A stretch of 64,000 bases of DNA, taken from Lingula anatina. Taxonomy: Eukaryota; Brachiopoda; Lingulata; Lingulida; Lingulidae. Both the position numbers and the translations under genes were made by a program. Shown piece by piece: positions 13,097 through 22,905 of the stretch. The stretch lies in the NCBI RefSeq assembly GCF_001039355.2, contig NW_019775387.1:292822-356821 (forward strand). Reading direction: 5' to 3'. Position 1 is the stretch's first letter; each line of letters starts with the position of its first letter. The notes below the pieces were generated by a model. It searched no databases. It saw only the letters and a list, made by a program, of their open reading frames with translations, and had not been told where the DNA came from.

Positions 13097-13742
13097 AAGA
13101 CAATGATCCAGATATCATATGTATTTTGATATGTTCAAGTTCTTTAGTATTAAATTTGTTCAAGTTTATTCGTAGGAGCTGATATTAAAGTATACGATGT
13201 TTCATGCTTATTTTGGCATCTTAATCGTTTCACGCACGACAAATATTTGAACACAATAAATAAACTAGAGATATGTAATAAGGTAAATTCCAAAGATCCT
13301 AAAAGTTCGTAAATTTATACGTGTACCATTTAAAGTGACAAAGTGTAGGATTTTAAATGCGCGTTAGGCACATAAACTGCCTTCTGTTGGGCTTATTTAA
13401 AGACAAATAATACTTTTGGTCAAATTTTAGCAAATAAATGCCATCGATTTATGTTGCCAAAAAATAACCAAATCTACCATCTTCTACAGTTTTAAATAAC
13501 GCGGAATCTGGAAACCAGTGTGAAAAGTGAGCTCGAAGGGATGGCAGAATTCGAAAAACCATGAAAACCCAAATGTGACTTACACTGTAACAGCTTTTAG
13601 AATTTTCAACTTTGTTATGGGATGCTAGAGAGTGTTAGTGCAGGAGGATCAAAGGCAGGTATTTCGCGGGAAAATCCTACACCATGCACCGTTAAGAGAA
13701 TTAACATGTTCAGTCCTCTGTCTCCGGTGTGCACGAGGCATC

Positions 13743-16700
13743 TTATTTATCAACAGCCGCTCTACCAACGGTTACCGGGTCTTTCCCCTTGTTCTGAGCT
13801 ACGTTGCTTTCTGGTTCGTTGTTTCTTTTGTTTCCCTGGGCTGAGAAACCAGTATCCATGTCTTTGGGCACCTTAAACTCCACCTCAGGCTGTGCTCTTG
13901 ACGAGAGCTCATTTACAAGTCGCCTGTTATATTCTGCTGCTATGGCATCCATCAGTCGGCCTGCAAATTGCAGCTGTTTTTTAACATTTGTAATTCAAGA
14001 CTCAAGTTTATTATATTACTTAAAGGGATAAAAACTGTTCGCATGAGATTCATATTTCACAATAAATACATTGTAAACAACTCAGAAATATGAATTCTAG
14101 TTTACCATAAATACAGCAGTTATCGCAATTATTATAGAATCTGCACTTGACATATGACCACGTGGACCTTCATAGATGGCTATACATCAGTAATTATCTC
14201 TTTTAAGAGATTTATGAAAAAAAAACACCTTTAAGAAAAAAACATGGACTGAGTTTGAATGCGGTGTAACGAAACTGAGGTCCGTGTAACAGAGAGTCCG
14301 CCCTCCAATTTGTTATAATGGTTAGGGTTAGCATGTCATATGCGGGTCAAAATCTAGGGCGAGGCTTACCTGTACAAATTAATGGGAAGCCAACTGTCTA
14401 TCAAGGAGGACTCTCTGTCACGTTACACCGCTGTAACAGGAATGGAAGTCCTAGGGATGGAAGTCCGGGCTCCTATATGGTTAGTATAGGTTAGGGTTAG
14501 TTGGAGTACAGCTCCTAGCGGACTTTCATTTCTGTTACAACGGAAAAATCGTAGTTTACCCCGAGAAAATTCAATTTTCGACCAAAACGACCAGTTGTTA
14601 TCCTTTTAAAAAATGCACCAAAATATGGAACTATGACTTTTCCAGACTGCCGCATCCTCTGTGCAGTTGATTGTTACATATCTACATGTCTAAATGTAAA
14701 AAGATTTTGACTGGATTTAGAGAACATTGTCCAAATTCCAAGCACACAACACATGATCTTGTGTAGCTAAGAAAGTGCAAAATGACGTGTGTGTGGGGGG
14801 GGGGGAGGCTCGCTCATGAAGGCGAATTACATGACCGTATAAAAAGGCGTATTTCAAGCGCCAGCGAAGATGGGTATCTGGTAGAAGTGAAGACATGTAT
14901 TATATTTGAAAGAGAGGCTGAAGAGCAATATGAAAGTTTGCAGTGGAAGACTAATTAATCAACTTTTCAAATAGATTACAAACGAAACTTCAAAGCTCTC
15001 GATTGGACAATTGTTTTTAAGTGAACGCTTGTAGGATATTACTTGAGAAAACTTTTGAGGAAAAGCCTTGGTGTACCATGGGTCACATGAAGAAGTAGTA
15101 AAAAATTAGGCCCAGCTTGCACTAAAGAATATTATCAAATAAGCTAATTGGCTATCGAAATGATGATACATTTGAATTAAAGAAACATAAGAAAAAATAA
15201 CATACCCACCACCCCGGCAACTTCCAACTGTCCCTTCTGTCGAGCATTTTCTTCTTTTTGGCGCAAGTAGTGCATGAAGTCGTCGATACTTAATCTAGGA
15301 GCCGTTTTGCCTATAAATTGTAGCATCGTGGTTGACATTAAATACCAATATTTGTTAAAGTAAAGACAGATATACATGAACAATACATGTGCATAAAAGT
15401 ACGTTTTATAATACTGCAACCAACAACAAGCGAGAAGAATAACTTTTTAAGTGGGTGTACGTTGCACAGGTAGAAATGGAAAACTTGAAAAAGACCATGC
15501 ACAGATACTGGGAACAATTCGCATTCCATAGAACTAAAAAAAAAAAACAAAAATAATAAACGGCCAAGGGGATGAATTATAAGCCTGAAATGCTTTAATT
15601 AAAAAAATCAATTAAATTGTTTATTAGGTATGTATGAAAGGCCTCAGACCCATGATACTATGCTTATATACTTGTATGTACAGAAATACACATATAAAGA
15701 TGTATTAAAAAACAAATCAACAGTTGATAAATTGCTATTCTGCTATTCCGTTTACACTATATGAAAGCATTACATGTTAAGAGTATTTTTCCTAAGGCGA
15801 GAAACCTAACCAATGCAAATATTCTACCATAACGCATTAATATAATAAACAAGTTTTTTTTTCTTTGGAGGGGTCCTCACGACTGATATTGTTTTCCAAT
15901 TCTCGCTATAATTAGCCTGCGTGCGTGATATACTATTATGTTGTTTTCACAATGGTTGATGTCGAAACGTTTAAAACCAGACACAGAAGCCATACTTGCA
16001 TAATACTAAATGGATATCAGTTACAAAACCCGCTTCACTCTGATATGAAAAAAATTACTATGTTGTACACAAGCTTTCGAGCTGATTATTTAAAATACCC
16101 TGAACTGCTCAAGACCGAAGACAACCGACAGTATGCCATGAATTTCTTGTGGTAGTATATGAATATAGAGCACCTGCATTAAAAAAAACCCTGTGAAGAA
16201 ACGGAAAAGCTTAATTACCTTGTTTCATTCCCGCCGTCATCCAATCGTAGAGCAAAGCGTTGATGATATTGTCTGCAATCCCAAATGACTGAATGAACTT
16301 AGCAACACCCGCATTAGGGAACTCGGTAGGGAGTAGATCGGCAATTTTGAAAATGCGGTTTTCTGATACCGTGTCATTGGTCTGTGTTTGCTGATTTGGC
16401 CCTTGGGTCTCGGATGTTGGCTTAGCCGTAGACACTTCCTTCTTCACGTCAAGTTTAGACGCTTGGACCTTGACGGTAGAACCCTCGTTTTCTTTTGGGT
16501 GGCCTTGGTTAAGGGCTTTCACTTGACTTGTCTATTTTAAAAATAAATTTGTTAATCTATAAAATGTTTAAAGGGGAAGGAAAATCTTAGTGGGACTGAC
16601 AAGAGAAATATATACATAAGTTCAATAAATTCATATAATGTGCCTTTGGGACAAAAGCTATAAAGTAGTTTGAATTGTAAACAGGAAGGCTGGGGGACTT

Positions 16701-19700
16701 CTGGTATAACTTCCCATATCAAAGGTCTAGAAAGATACGCTGTAGGCAAAACTAGAGAGACTTTCTTCTCTTTAGGGATTTTAAATCTAATACTGAAGCT
16801 AAGAGGCCATCGGTAATTGGTCACGTTACTGCTATCCTCCTTGCAGAAGTACACAATGTACGAAGGTATCCACCGTCGTGATGTTTAGCTTACCGCTTCC
16901 ATAAGGAGGAGTCTCGCGCCAACTTCTGCCTCTTGAAAGAGCTTCTCCATCTCCATAGCAACATCAGCTTTGTAAAATGCCACCTCTTTGGGAGATATCT
17001 ACAGAGAAATATGTGTCGAACGAAACGAATTAGGATTATAGTAGATTTAATATCTAATTATGAAAGAACAACACCCCTTCAAAACACCAATGTGGTGTGA
17101 AAACCGGAACCACACCAAATAAAGGAATAATCTGGGAACCATTTGACTATCATTTGATAGGGGGCACCTTTTCCATATTAAATGTCATGTCTGTAATTGC
17201 TTTTTGATGTAATGAAAAATAACAGATTAAAAAGTACCTCTTACAGTGTGTCAATGCAGTTTCCACCTTAGTCAAAAAAGTTAAAGGGATAATAACTCTT
17301 CGTATGAGATATATATTTCACAATAAAAACATTGTAAACAACTCATAGAAATAAAATATATTCTGTTTTACCACAAAAACGGCAGTTTTAGCAATTATTC
17401 TGATATCTGAACTTGTCATCAGGCCACTTGACCTCCATAGATGGCTATACTTTGTAATAATCTCTTAAGACATTAAGAGATTATTACCAAAAAAAAAACA
17501 AACTTTTTAGAAAAAAAAAACAGGGACTAACTTTGAATGTAGAAATGGATTCGTTAACCATTGGTAAGTATGGGAAAAGTGTTGTTTACTCCAAGAAAAT
17601 TCATTTTTTTAGCCAAAATGAACAGTTATTATCCCTTTAATTTCATCTCTGCTCCTCGAACAAATATTCTAAAAAAGGTTTTGACGTTGTGAAGATATCG
17701 CTGACCTCAGGGGACATCATTAACGTTTCTTGTTAATATCAGCATATATGATCTACAGGTAAGGAATAATATCGGGAAAATGAGGAGAGCATTTATTGCT
17801 TATTGTTCGGAAGTGTCTCAAATAATATGCCAGGGTTATGTTGCGTTCATGAAAGAGGCATCTATGTTCAATATCCCTTTAAATTAACATCGTTAATGAT
17901 TACAGGCAAGGAAATTCGACCTATCCCTGGATATAATGAGTCTTTACCATGTTATTTTTCAAAGTCGGTGTAACAAGGTGAAAACGTTTTTTAGTTTGTT
18001 GTTAAATAACTCGGCGTTCATATATATATGTTGTGAATACGTTCCAGAAGATTAAAAACTCAATTCATAAAAAAAACATTGCATGTGTATGATGCGCAAT
18101 TAAAACATTATTAGTGTAGGTAGTCAAGTCTTAAGGTCGGTGTGAAACATGTTTATCATATCCTTGAGTAGATGCCATTCTCCTTAACCTTATATCCCCC
18201 TACATTAGCAAGTATTAAACAACCTACACTTACAATTATGACGTAAATACTCGGACCTTCATTTCCTTCATATTTATTTCTTTCTACAGTCACCACAATG
18301 CACGATTTATTCACCTTACTGTGTTTTATCTGGATTTTTTCTTGATTTGTGAAGAATAAATAAATAGATAAGTAAATAAATAAATAAACAGATGAAAAAA
18401 ATCTGCCAACTAGCCTTGCCAACTAAAAATATCAACAAGCCCAAATCTTTCTGTGAAAAAACTATGCGATTGCTTTCCTTGATAAGACAACAGCAGATCG
18501 TATCTCAAATGACTCATTTACCAATTAACATGGACATCTTTCAAACCCAACTTTACCAGTTTTGTCTTTTCCAATTCGTCCATTGCGTCCAGAAAGCCAG
18601 TGAAGTCATGAGTGGAGAGGATTACAGCGGCCACCTGCTCAGGGCTGAAAAGACTGCGAAGGACGCTAACCCTCGTCTGGAATGTACAGATAGCCACATA
18701 CTAGGCTTCGCTCTGCTCTGCACAAATACCGTGATTCCGTTTTAAAGCATACCCGTCAGGGGCGGATCCAGGATTATTTGAAGGGAGAGGGGTCCGTGGA
18801 TGCGAAGCTGCTAAAGGGACCCGAAAATTTTTGGTATTTTAGAAGGCGAACGGTGACATTTTGGAGGTTTAGAATAATGATTCAGCTAGTCAAAATTCTA
18901 ATTTCAAGAGGGGACCAGAAGTCGAAGGGGGGGGGGGTCAACCCCCCTGACCCCACCCCCTCTAAATCCGCCACTGCCCATATGCTTTAGCTGAGCAAGC
19001 AGCTTGTGTAAGATATACCATGTAGATTTACTTATTCTCAGTTTATTTATCTTTTTATACATATGTAATAATTTTATCTTAATTGCTGATGCACATGTAC
19101 AACATTAACAAAACAAATGTATCATATAATTACCTACACCGGTACATGTATAGACATTATACTGTTATTATGTTTGTGCTGTCATGGGCTGACATTTTAT
19201 ACCAGTTTCTTAAACCAGCATTAAATTAGCAAACATGCGGTATTGTATCTCTATTACAACTAAAGACTCACTTGGACTTCAGTAGGCAATTTTGCATTCA
19301 CTTTCCCCTTGATCAAAGATTTTTCGTGTCCATTAATCTGTCGGCTATGGTCCTCAAGATGACTGTTCACTGTACCCGACTTCAAATCTAAACAAGGCAT
19401 ATATAATTGTGTTTCAACGGAAAAAATGAAAAACAGAAATCTGAGATAAATATATCATTTAACTTCAAAGGTACAGGGGCGTAATTTGGCAGAAAATACT
19501 AATGGAACAGACTTTGACGACGCTTTCGACACTTTTTTCCCTTACGTCCAATGTCAGCTTCAACTTACCTTTTCACTCAAAACACTGGTATTCAAAGAAA
19601 TTTTTCAAAACAATGATTTTTTGTCGTTATGATTAAAATTCAAGACTATAGGTTTTTTATTGAAAAATTATTTAACGTCCTATAATTGTTTATATCCTCC

Positions 19701-21054
19701 TTTAAATATTGCCTTTTGTAAGACAACTGATAGATCCTAATGGCGTATAACTAAATAAACTATACTTTATTACAACGCATGTTTTATCAAACACAGTGTT
19801 CGTCCTGTATGCCTTTACTAGCACGCAATGGTAATGTACATATGGTAAATAGATTTTGAAATGAATTAACACCTAAGTTTGGTGTTAATTTCAACGTGCT
19901 GTGTGAAACGCAAAGAATGCCTTAATCAACCAAACCTAACATTTGGTATGGTATAAGTGAGAAGGTGAAGCGGAAATGTTTTCAGCATTAACAACGACCA
20001 ATACGTTGGTTTCTGAGTTACTTTGATCGTTTGTTATTTAACTGCTATTGCCAAAGTGCATTTGAAAGGATGAAAATTGTTTATATATATTAACCATTTG
20101 GTTTTAATATCAACGTTTTTGTTTGCTTTTCGGTAGTATTGAATTTGGTGGTCACGTTGGAATTTTCAGACATGGTTTTATCTAGAATTATTATCATTAT
20201 CAATGACTGTGCCAAATTTTATGTTCATAAGTAAAATAATGATTCATTTACCATATTGCTGGAAAAACACATTGCTGGAAAAACATATGGTTCACATATG
20301 GCGGATCCAGGATCCGGCTAAGGAATATGATTTGGGGAACAAGGGGGTAATAAGGAGGGGACGTGGAAGAACCAGAAAATTTTCCCCTTGCTTATCTAGA
20401 GAAGTTGCCATCTTGGATCCGCCTATACCATTTGCTTCTAAATTAAGTTACCTGCTTCATTATTTACCAACTTCTGTATCTCAACCTCTTCTATTCCTTC
20501 TGCCTATATTTCAAAACAAGAACAGCTCTTAGATCGATTGCTTAGACCAAAAGGTTGTCTTTGTCACATATTGTTGTCACAAAGGTCGCAAAATTTAAGC
20601 AAGCGTGCCTCAAAGGATGTCCCACATATCACTTGCTTTGACATCACCAATCGTTTTCAGATATTTCTACTAACGACCTTAAACAAAATGTGTAGAACCC
20701 TGCAACAATTACTTTTCACAAACATGAAAGTACTTTCTAGATTAATAAATGACCAATAAGAAATAAAAAAATTTTAAAAAATTGTCTTACCTGCCCCTTA
20801 CTTCCTTCAGCAGAAAGTCCTATGAAGAGAAATTTAGCATGAAGATTTTTCACGTAAATACTGTTTATTTGAGTTTCGTCATTACAGTAAATATAAAACA
20901 TGTTCTTTATGAGTTTTTATGAGTTTTATAACATACGTTTTGAAAAAAATCAAAAGAACTCACCTGTTCTTGATACGTTGGAGTAAGGTGCTGCATGAAT
21001 GATGACTGCAACAACCGCGAAATAAAGCAACCCAATACATACTTTTCCCGGCAT
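13743..21054 (-). CDS. Secreted protein, putative secretogranin III-like (paralogue 1)
   Basis: Eight exons, all joining in frame on the minus strand: 21054-20964, 20819-20791, 19379-19272, 18676-18557, 16998-16894, 16531-16219, 15310-15206, 13960-13743; 1089 nt, 362 aa plus TAA. The N-terminus MPGKVCIGLLYFAVVAVIIH is a clear signal peptide with likely cleavage after HAA (residues 20-22). There is no other membrane segment. Helical, charged blocks follow: FSPEQVAAVIL... (about 86-113), ISPKEVAFYKADVAMEMEKL (117-136), a Gln/Thr/Lys linker, IINALLYDW (about 239-247) and LSIDDFMHYLRQKEENARQ (about 262-280). Inferred role: regulated-secretory-granule protein. From memory the blocks resemble vertebrate SCG3 (LTAEDIV..., ITES...DEVAEVLQKL, NFYALLKSIDSEKEAKEKE). 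This is a weak family call; the gene model is much stronger. It could instead be an unnamed secreted helical family. A paralogue lies at 32186-47297. Confidence 0.72.
14262..14430. mobile_element. Nested hairpin element C1 inside MITE B copy a
   Basis: The left arm CGGTGTAACG...AACAGAGAGTCC pairs with the right arm GGACTCTCTGTCACGTTACACCG. The loop contains GGTTAGGGTTAG. It is non-coding and sits inside the older family B copy, so it inserted later. Confidence 0.7.
14432..14539. mobile_element. Nested hairpin element C2, abutting C1
   Basis: The left arm TGTAACAGGAATGGAAGTCC pairs with GGACTTTCATTTCTGTTACA. The loop again carries GGTTAGGGTTAG. Its arms resemble those of the element at 29153 (GTGACAGGTATGGTAGTCC), so the two are probably one family. 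Confidence 0.68.
17281..17640 (+). mobile_element. MITE family B, copy b (intron of paralogue 1)
   Basis: A 360-bp intact copy. It starts TTAAAGGGATAATAACTCTTCG and ends AACAGTTATTATCCCTTTAA, perfectly inverted over about 15 bp with TTAA at each edge. The centre has the palindrome-like AATCTCTTAAG...TTAAGAGATTA. There is no ORF. Confidence 0.8.
18757..18976. mobile_element. Dispersed element D (GGCGGATCCAGG...AATCCGCCACTG), copy 1
   Basis: The ends CAGGGGCGGATCCAGGAT and CTAAATCCGCCACTG are inverted. An internal GGGGGGGGGTCA-ACCCCCCTGACCCC hairpin lies near the right end. The body GGTTTAGAATAATGATTCAGCTAGTCAAAATTCTAATTT is shared with the copy near 50740. It lies in intron 3 of paralogue 1, upstream of the exon at 18676-18557. 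Confidence 0.65.
20298..20427. mobile_element. Element D-like short hairpin
   Basis: GGCGGATCCAGGATCC at the left and TTGGATCCGCC at the right bound about 130 bp of AG-rich sequence in intron 2 of paralogue 1. The ends match element D but the interior does not, so it may be a solo deletion derivative. Confidence 0.45.
20791..20819 (-). other. 29-nt microexon of paralogue 1, possibly alternative
   Basis: Minus-strand acceptor (ctcttcatag) and donor (CAG|gtaaga) bound a 29-nt exon in phase 1-0 that encodes the end of residue G31 and LSAEGSKGQ. The paralogue has a 44-nt exon with the same phases at the same position. The next exon has two acceptors 8 nt apart: TCGGG at 19379 keeps frame when the microexon is included, ATTTG at 19387 keeps frame when it is skipped. 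Confidence 0.6.
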
Positions 21055-21225
21055 TTTGCGAGAACCGTTATGTGCGACGTGAATATCTAGCTCTTGTGGT
21101 CAATGTTGAGAATGTCTCACACTTTACCACAAACGCCTATGTGTATCAACAACTAATCTGATGAGCTTTAGAATATCGAGCGTTAATATTGGTGTTCTAC
21201 CGCGTAACACCAATTTAAGATCGCT

Positions 21226-21233
21226 TACGTCAG
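21226..21233 (-). promoter_or_regulatory. CRE-like site upstream of paralogue 1
   Basis: TGACGTAA on the minus strand, about 175 bp upstream of the ATG. It differs from the perfect CRE octamer at one base. Granin-type promoters in vertebrates commonly use a proximal CRE, so the position fits, but a single near-match in this much sequence can be chance. Confidence 0.25.
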
Positions 21234-21411
21234 CCCAGATTTGTTGATACGATACGGATAATGTGTTGGCAACAAGAATTTGCAAAACAATTTTTTATAA
21301 GAAAGATTTTGATACACTACAAAAATTGTTATATTTCCACATTGCAAATGAAATCATTTTATCGTGTCTAATAACATAATTGTTTTATCAACTGAAACTG
21401 TCTAGCGTATA

Positions 21412-21756
21412 TTAAAGGGATAATAACTCTTCGATTCGGCCAAAAAATGAATTTTCCTGGAGTAAACAACAATTTTCCCATACTTACCAATGGTTAATGA
21501 ATCCATTTTTACATTCAAAGTTAGTCCCTGGTTTTTTTCTAAATAGTTTGTTTTTTTGTTAAAATCTCTTAAGAGATTTTAGCAGAGTATAGCCATCAAT
21601 GGAGGTCACATGGTCTAAAGAAAAGCTCAGATATCAAAATAAAAGCTATAACTGCTGTTTTTGTGGTAAAACAGAATACATTATATTTCTATGAGTTATT
21701 CACAATGTTTTTATTGTGAAATATAGATTTCATATGAAGAGTTATTATCCCTTTAA
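21412..21756 (-). mobile_element. MITE family B, copy c (upstream of paralogue 1)
   Basis: A 345-bp copy in the opposite orientation to the one at 17281. It begins TTAAAGGGATAATAACTCTTCG, contains AATCTCTTAAGAGATT near the centre and ends AGAGTTATTATCCCTTTAA. It lies within about 700 bp upstream of the paralogue 1 start codon. Confidence 0.8.
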
Positions 21757-22211
21757 GTCTATACATTCTAAAGGAATAAAGTGTTGAAAAAACTGGTTAA
21801 AACTTTCATATATATATACCCAAAATTCATTTTTTATCGATTTAAAAAAATTAGTACATTTTATTACTTTTTACACTGATTTAATACAGGTGTGATTCTA
21901 GTTTAAGATATGCCAGAGTGGTGGCGCTGCGATGCAGGAGGCTATTGAGTGACGTAAGCAGCATCAAAGCGTGTGAAGCCATTTTGGTTGATTCAGTTTC
22001 GGGTGCGGTTACTTCAACTCCAGGCTTACAACAAGTGTTTTCACACAAAAAGAGAAAAACCCTGAACATGGATATTCTTTATAAATAAATAAATAAAAAC
22101 AAACACCACAGTTCTATCATTTATGTTTACAGTAAAGGTTAGGTAGCAAAGCAGATGACATATATCTATAGTTTTTCACACGCGCGGGACCTTTCAACCG
22201 ACTTGGATTTC

Positions 22212-22345
22212 GTAACTCTAAAGCATCGCGAATTGCGATAGCGATATCACCTTTCATTTCGAGGCTATTATATGGGGTGAATAAATGCCAAGTTATGGAA
22301 TAGAGACGCCTGCGCTCGGTCGCAATTCGCGATGCTTTCAAGTTA
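22212..22345. repeat. Inverted repeat, about 27-bp arms
   Basis: GTAACTCTAAAGCATCGCGAATTGCGA at the left pairs almost perfectly with TCGCAATTCGCGATGCTTTCAAGTTAC at the right around an ~80-bp loop. Outer flanks with CGCGCGGGACC and GGAGCCCTGTACGCGC may be further degenerate arms. This is a MITE-like hairpin without coding capacity. Confidence 0.7.
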
Positions 22346-22666
22346 CGGAGCCCTGTACGCGCTTCCTTCCGAATTACCTACAGGTGAAAGTAACCTAAGA
22401 TATAAATAGTTTTTCACACCTGTGGAGTTTACCGCTGCCCACCAGGTAAGCCAGGCAAGTGGTCAAAATACAAAAAGATATCGGGTTGCTAGCAGCTCAC
22501 ACCCGTGCAACTTTTACCGGTAGGCCTACTTCCGTCTCACACGTGATCAGTGCAGTAGTACGTCGAGAAAAATTTTGAAACCAGTAACATTTAAATATTT
22601 TATTCGACAACATACTTCTGCTTTGGATTGATTTTGAGCTCAAGATTCCTCTTCCTTTCGGCGGCC

Positions 22667-22691
22667 GCACAGGGAACAAAGTCCCTGTGCA
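22667..22691. repeat. Short perfect stem-loop
   Basis: GCACAGGGA, a 6-base loop and TCCCTGTGC form a 9-bp perfect stem just left of the larger hairpin at 22727. It may be a fragment of the same type of element, since that element also has GGTCCCTG at its end. Confidence 0.4.
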
Positions 22692-22726
22692 CTTCGTCTG
22701 GACACGTCTCTTGTTGAAAGCGCTCT

Positions 22727-22905
22727 GGTCCCTGTTTCACAAAAAAAACTTAAGTCAGGTTCTCTGGCTAAGAATTTAATTACCAAGGTTACATGGCCAC
22801 ATGGGCACATCTCATCCTATCAGGTGCAGTGTTACAGCACTCTCATGGAGATCCTAGTCAGCTAAGCCAGGGAACTGACTTAAGTTTTTTTGTGAAACTG
22901 GGACC
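22727..22905. mobile_element. Hairpin MITE with about 45-bp terminal inverted repeats
   Basis: The left arm GGTCCCTGTTTCACAAAAAAAACTTAAGTCAG...CTCTGGCTA pairs with the right arm TAAGCCAGGGAACTGACTTAAG...TTTTGTGAAACTGGGACC. The centre is about 85 bp. Long near-perfect arms suggest a recent or hairpin-transposing element. Confidence 0.75.

Larger units (their letters stand above)
11970..13742. other. Tail-to-tail intergenic spacer with a 107-bp tandem repeat
   Basis: Holds the 3' UTRs of the convergent SNCAIP gene and the minus-strand secreted-protein gene. Minus-strand AATAAA candidates (TTTATT on plus) occur at 12867-12872 and 13165-13170. I see no further gene in it. Confidence 0.6.
14020..14609 (+). 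mobile_element. MITE family B, copy a (last intron of paralogue 1), carrying nested elements
   Basis: Starts TTAAAGGGATAAAAACTGTTCGCATGAGA and ends GTTGTTATCCTTTTAA. The interior (CACAATAAATACATTGTAAACAACTCA, GGCTATACAT, TAAGAGATTTAT) matches the intact copy at 17281. It is interrupted at about 14262-14540 by two adjacent hairpin elements, which accounts for its greater length. TTAA at both ends suggests a TTAA target. Confidence 0.75.

Noticed and set aside
13622-14031. Plus-strand open frames near 13.6-14.0 kb
   Set aside because: They are antisense to the last exon of the minus-strand secreted-protein gene, whose frame and splice phases are supported by its paralogue.
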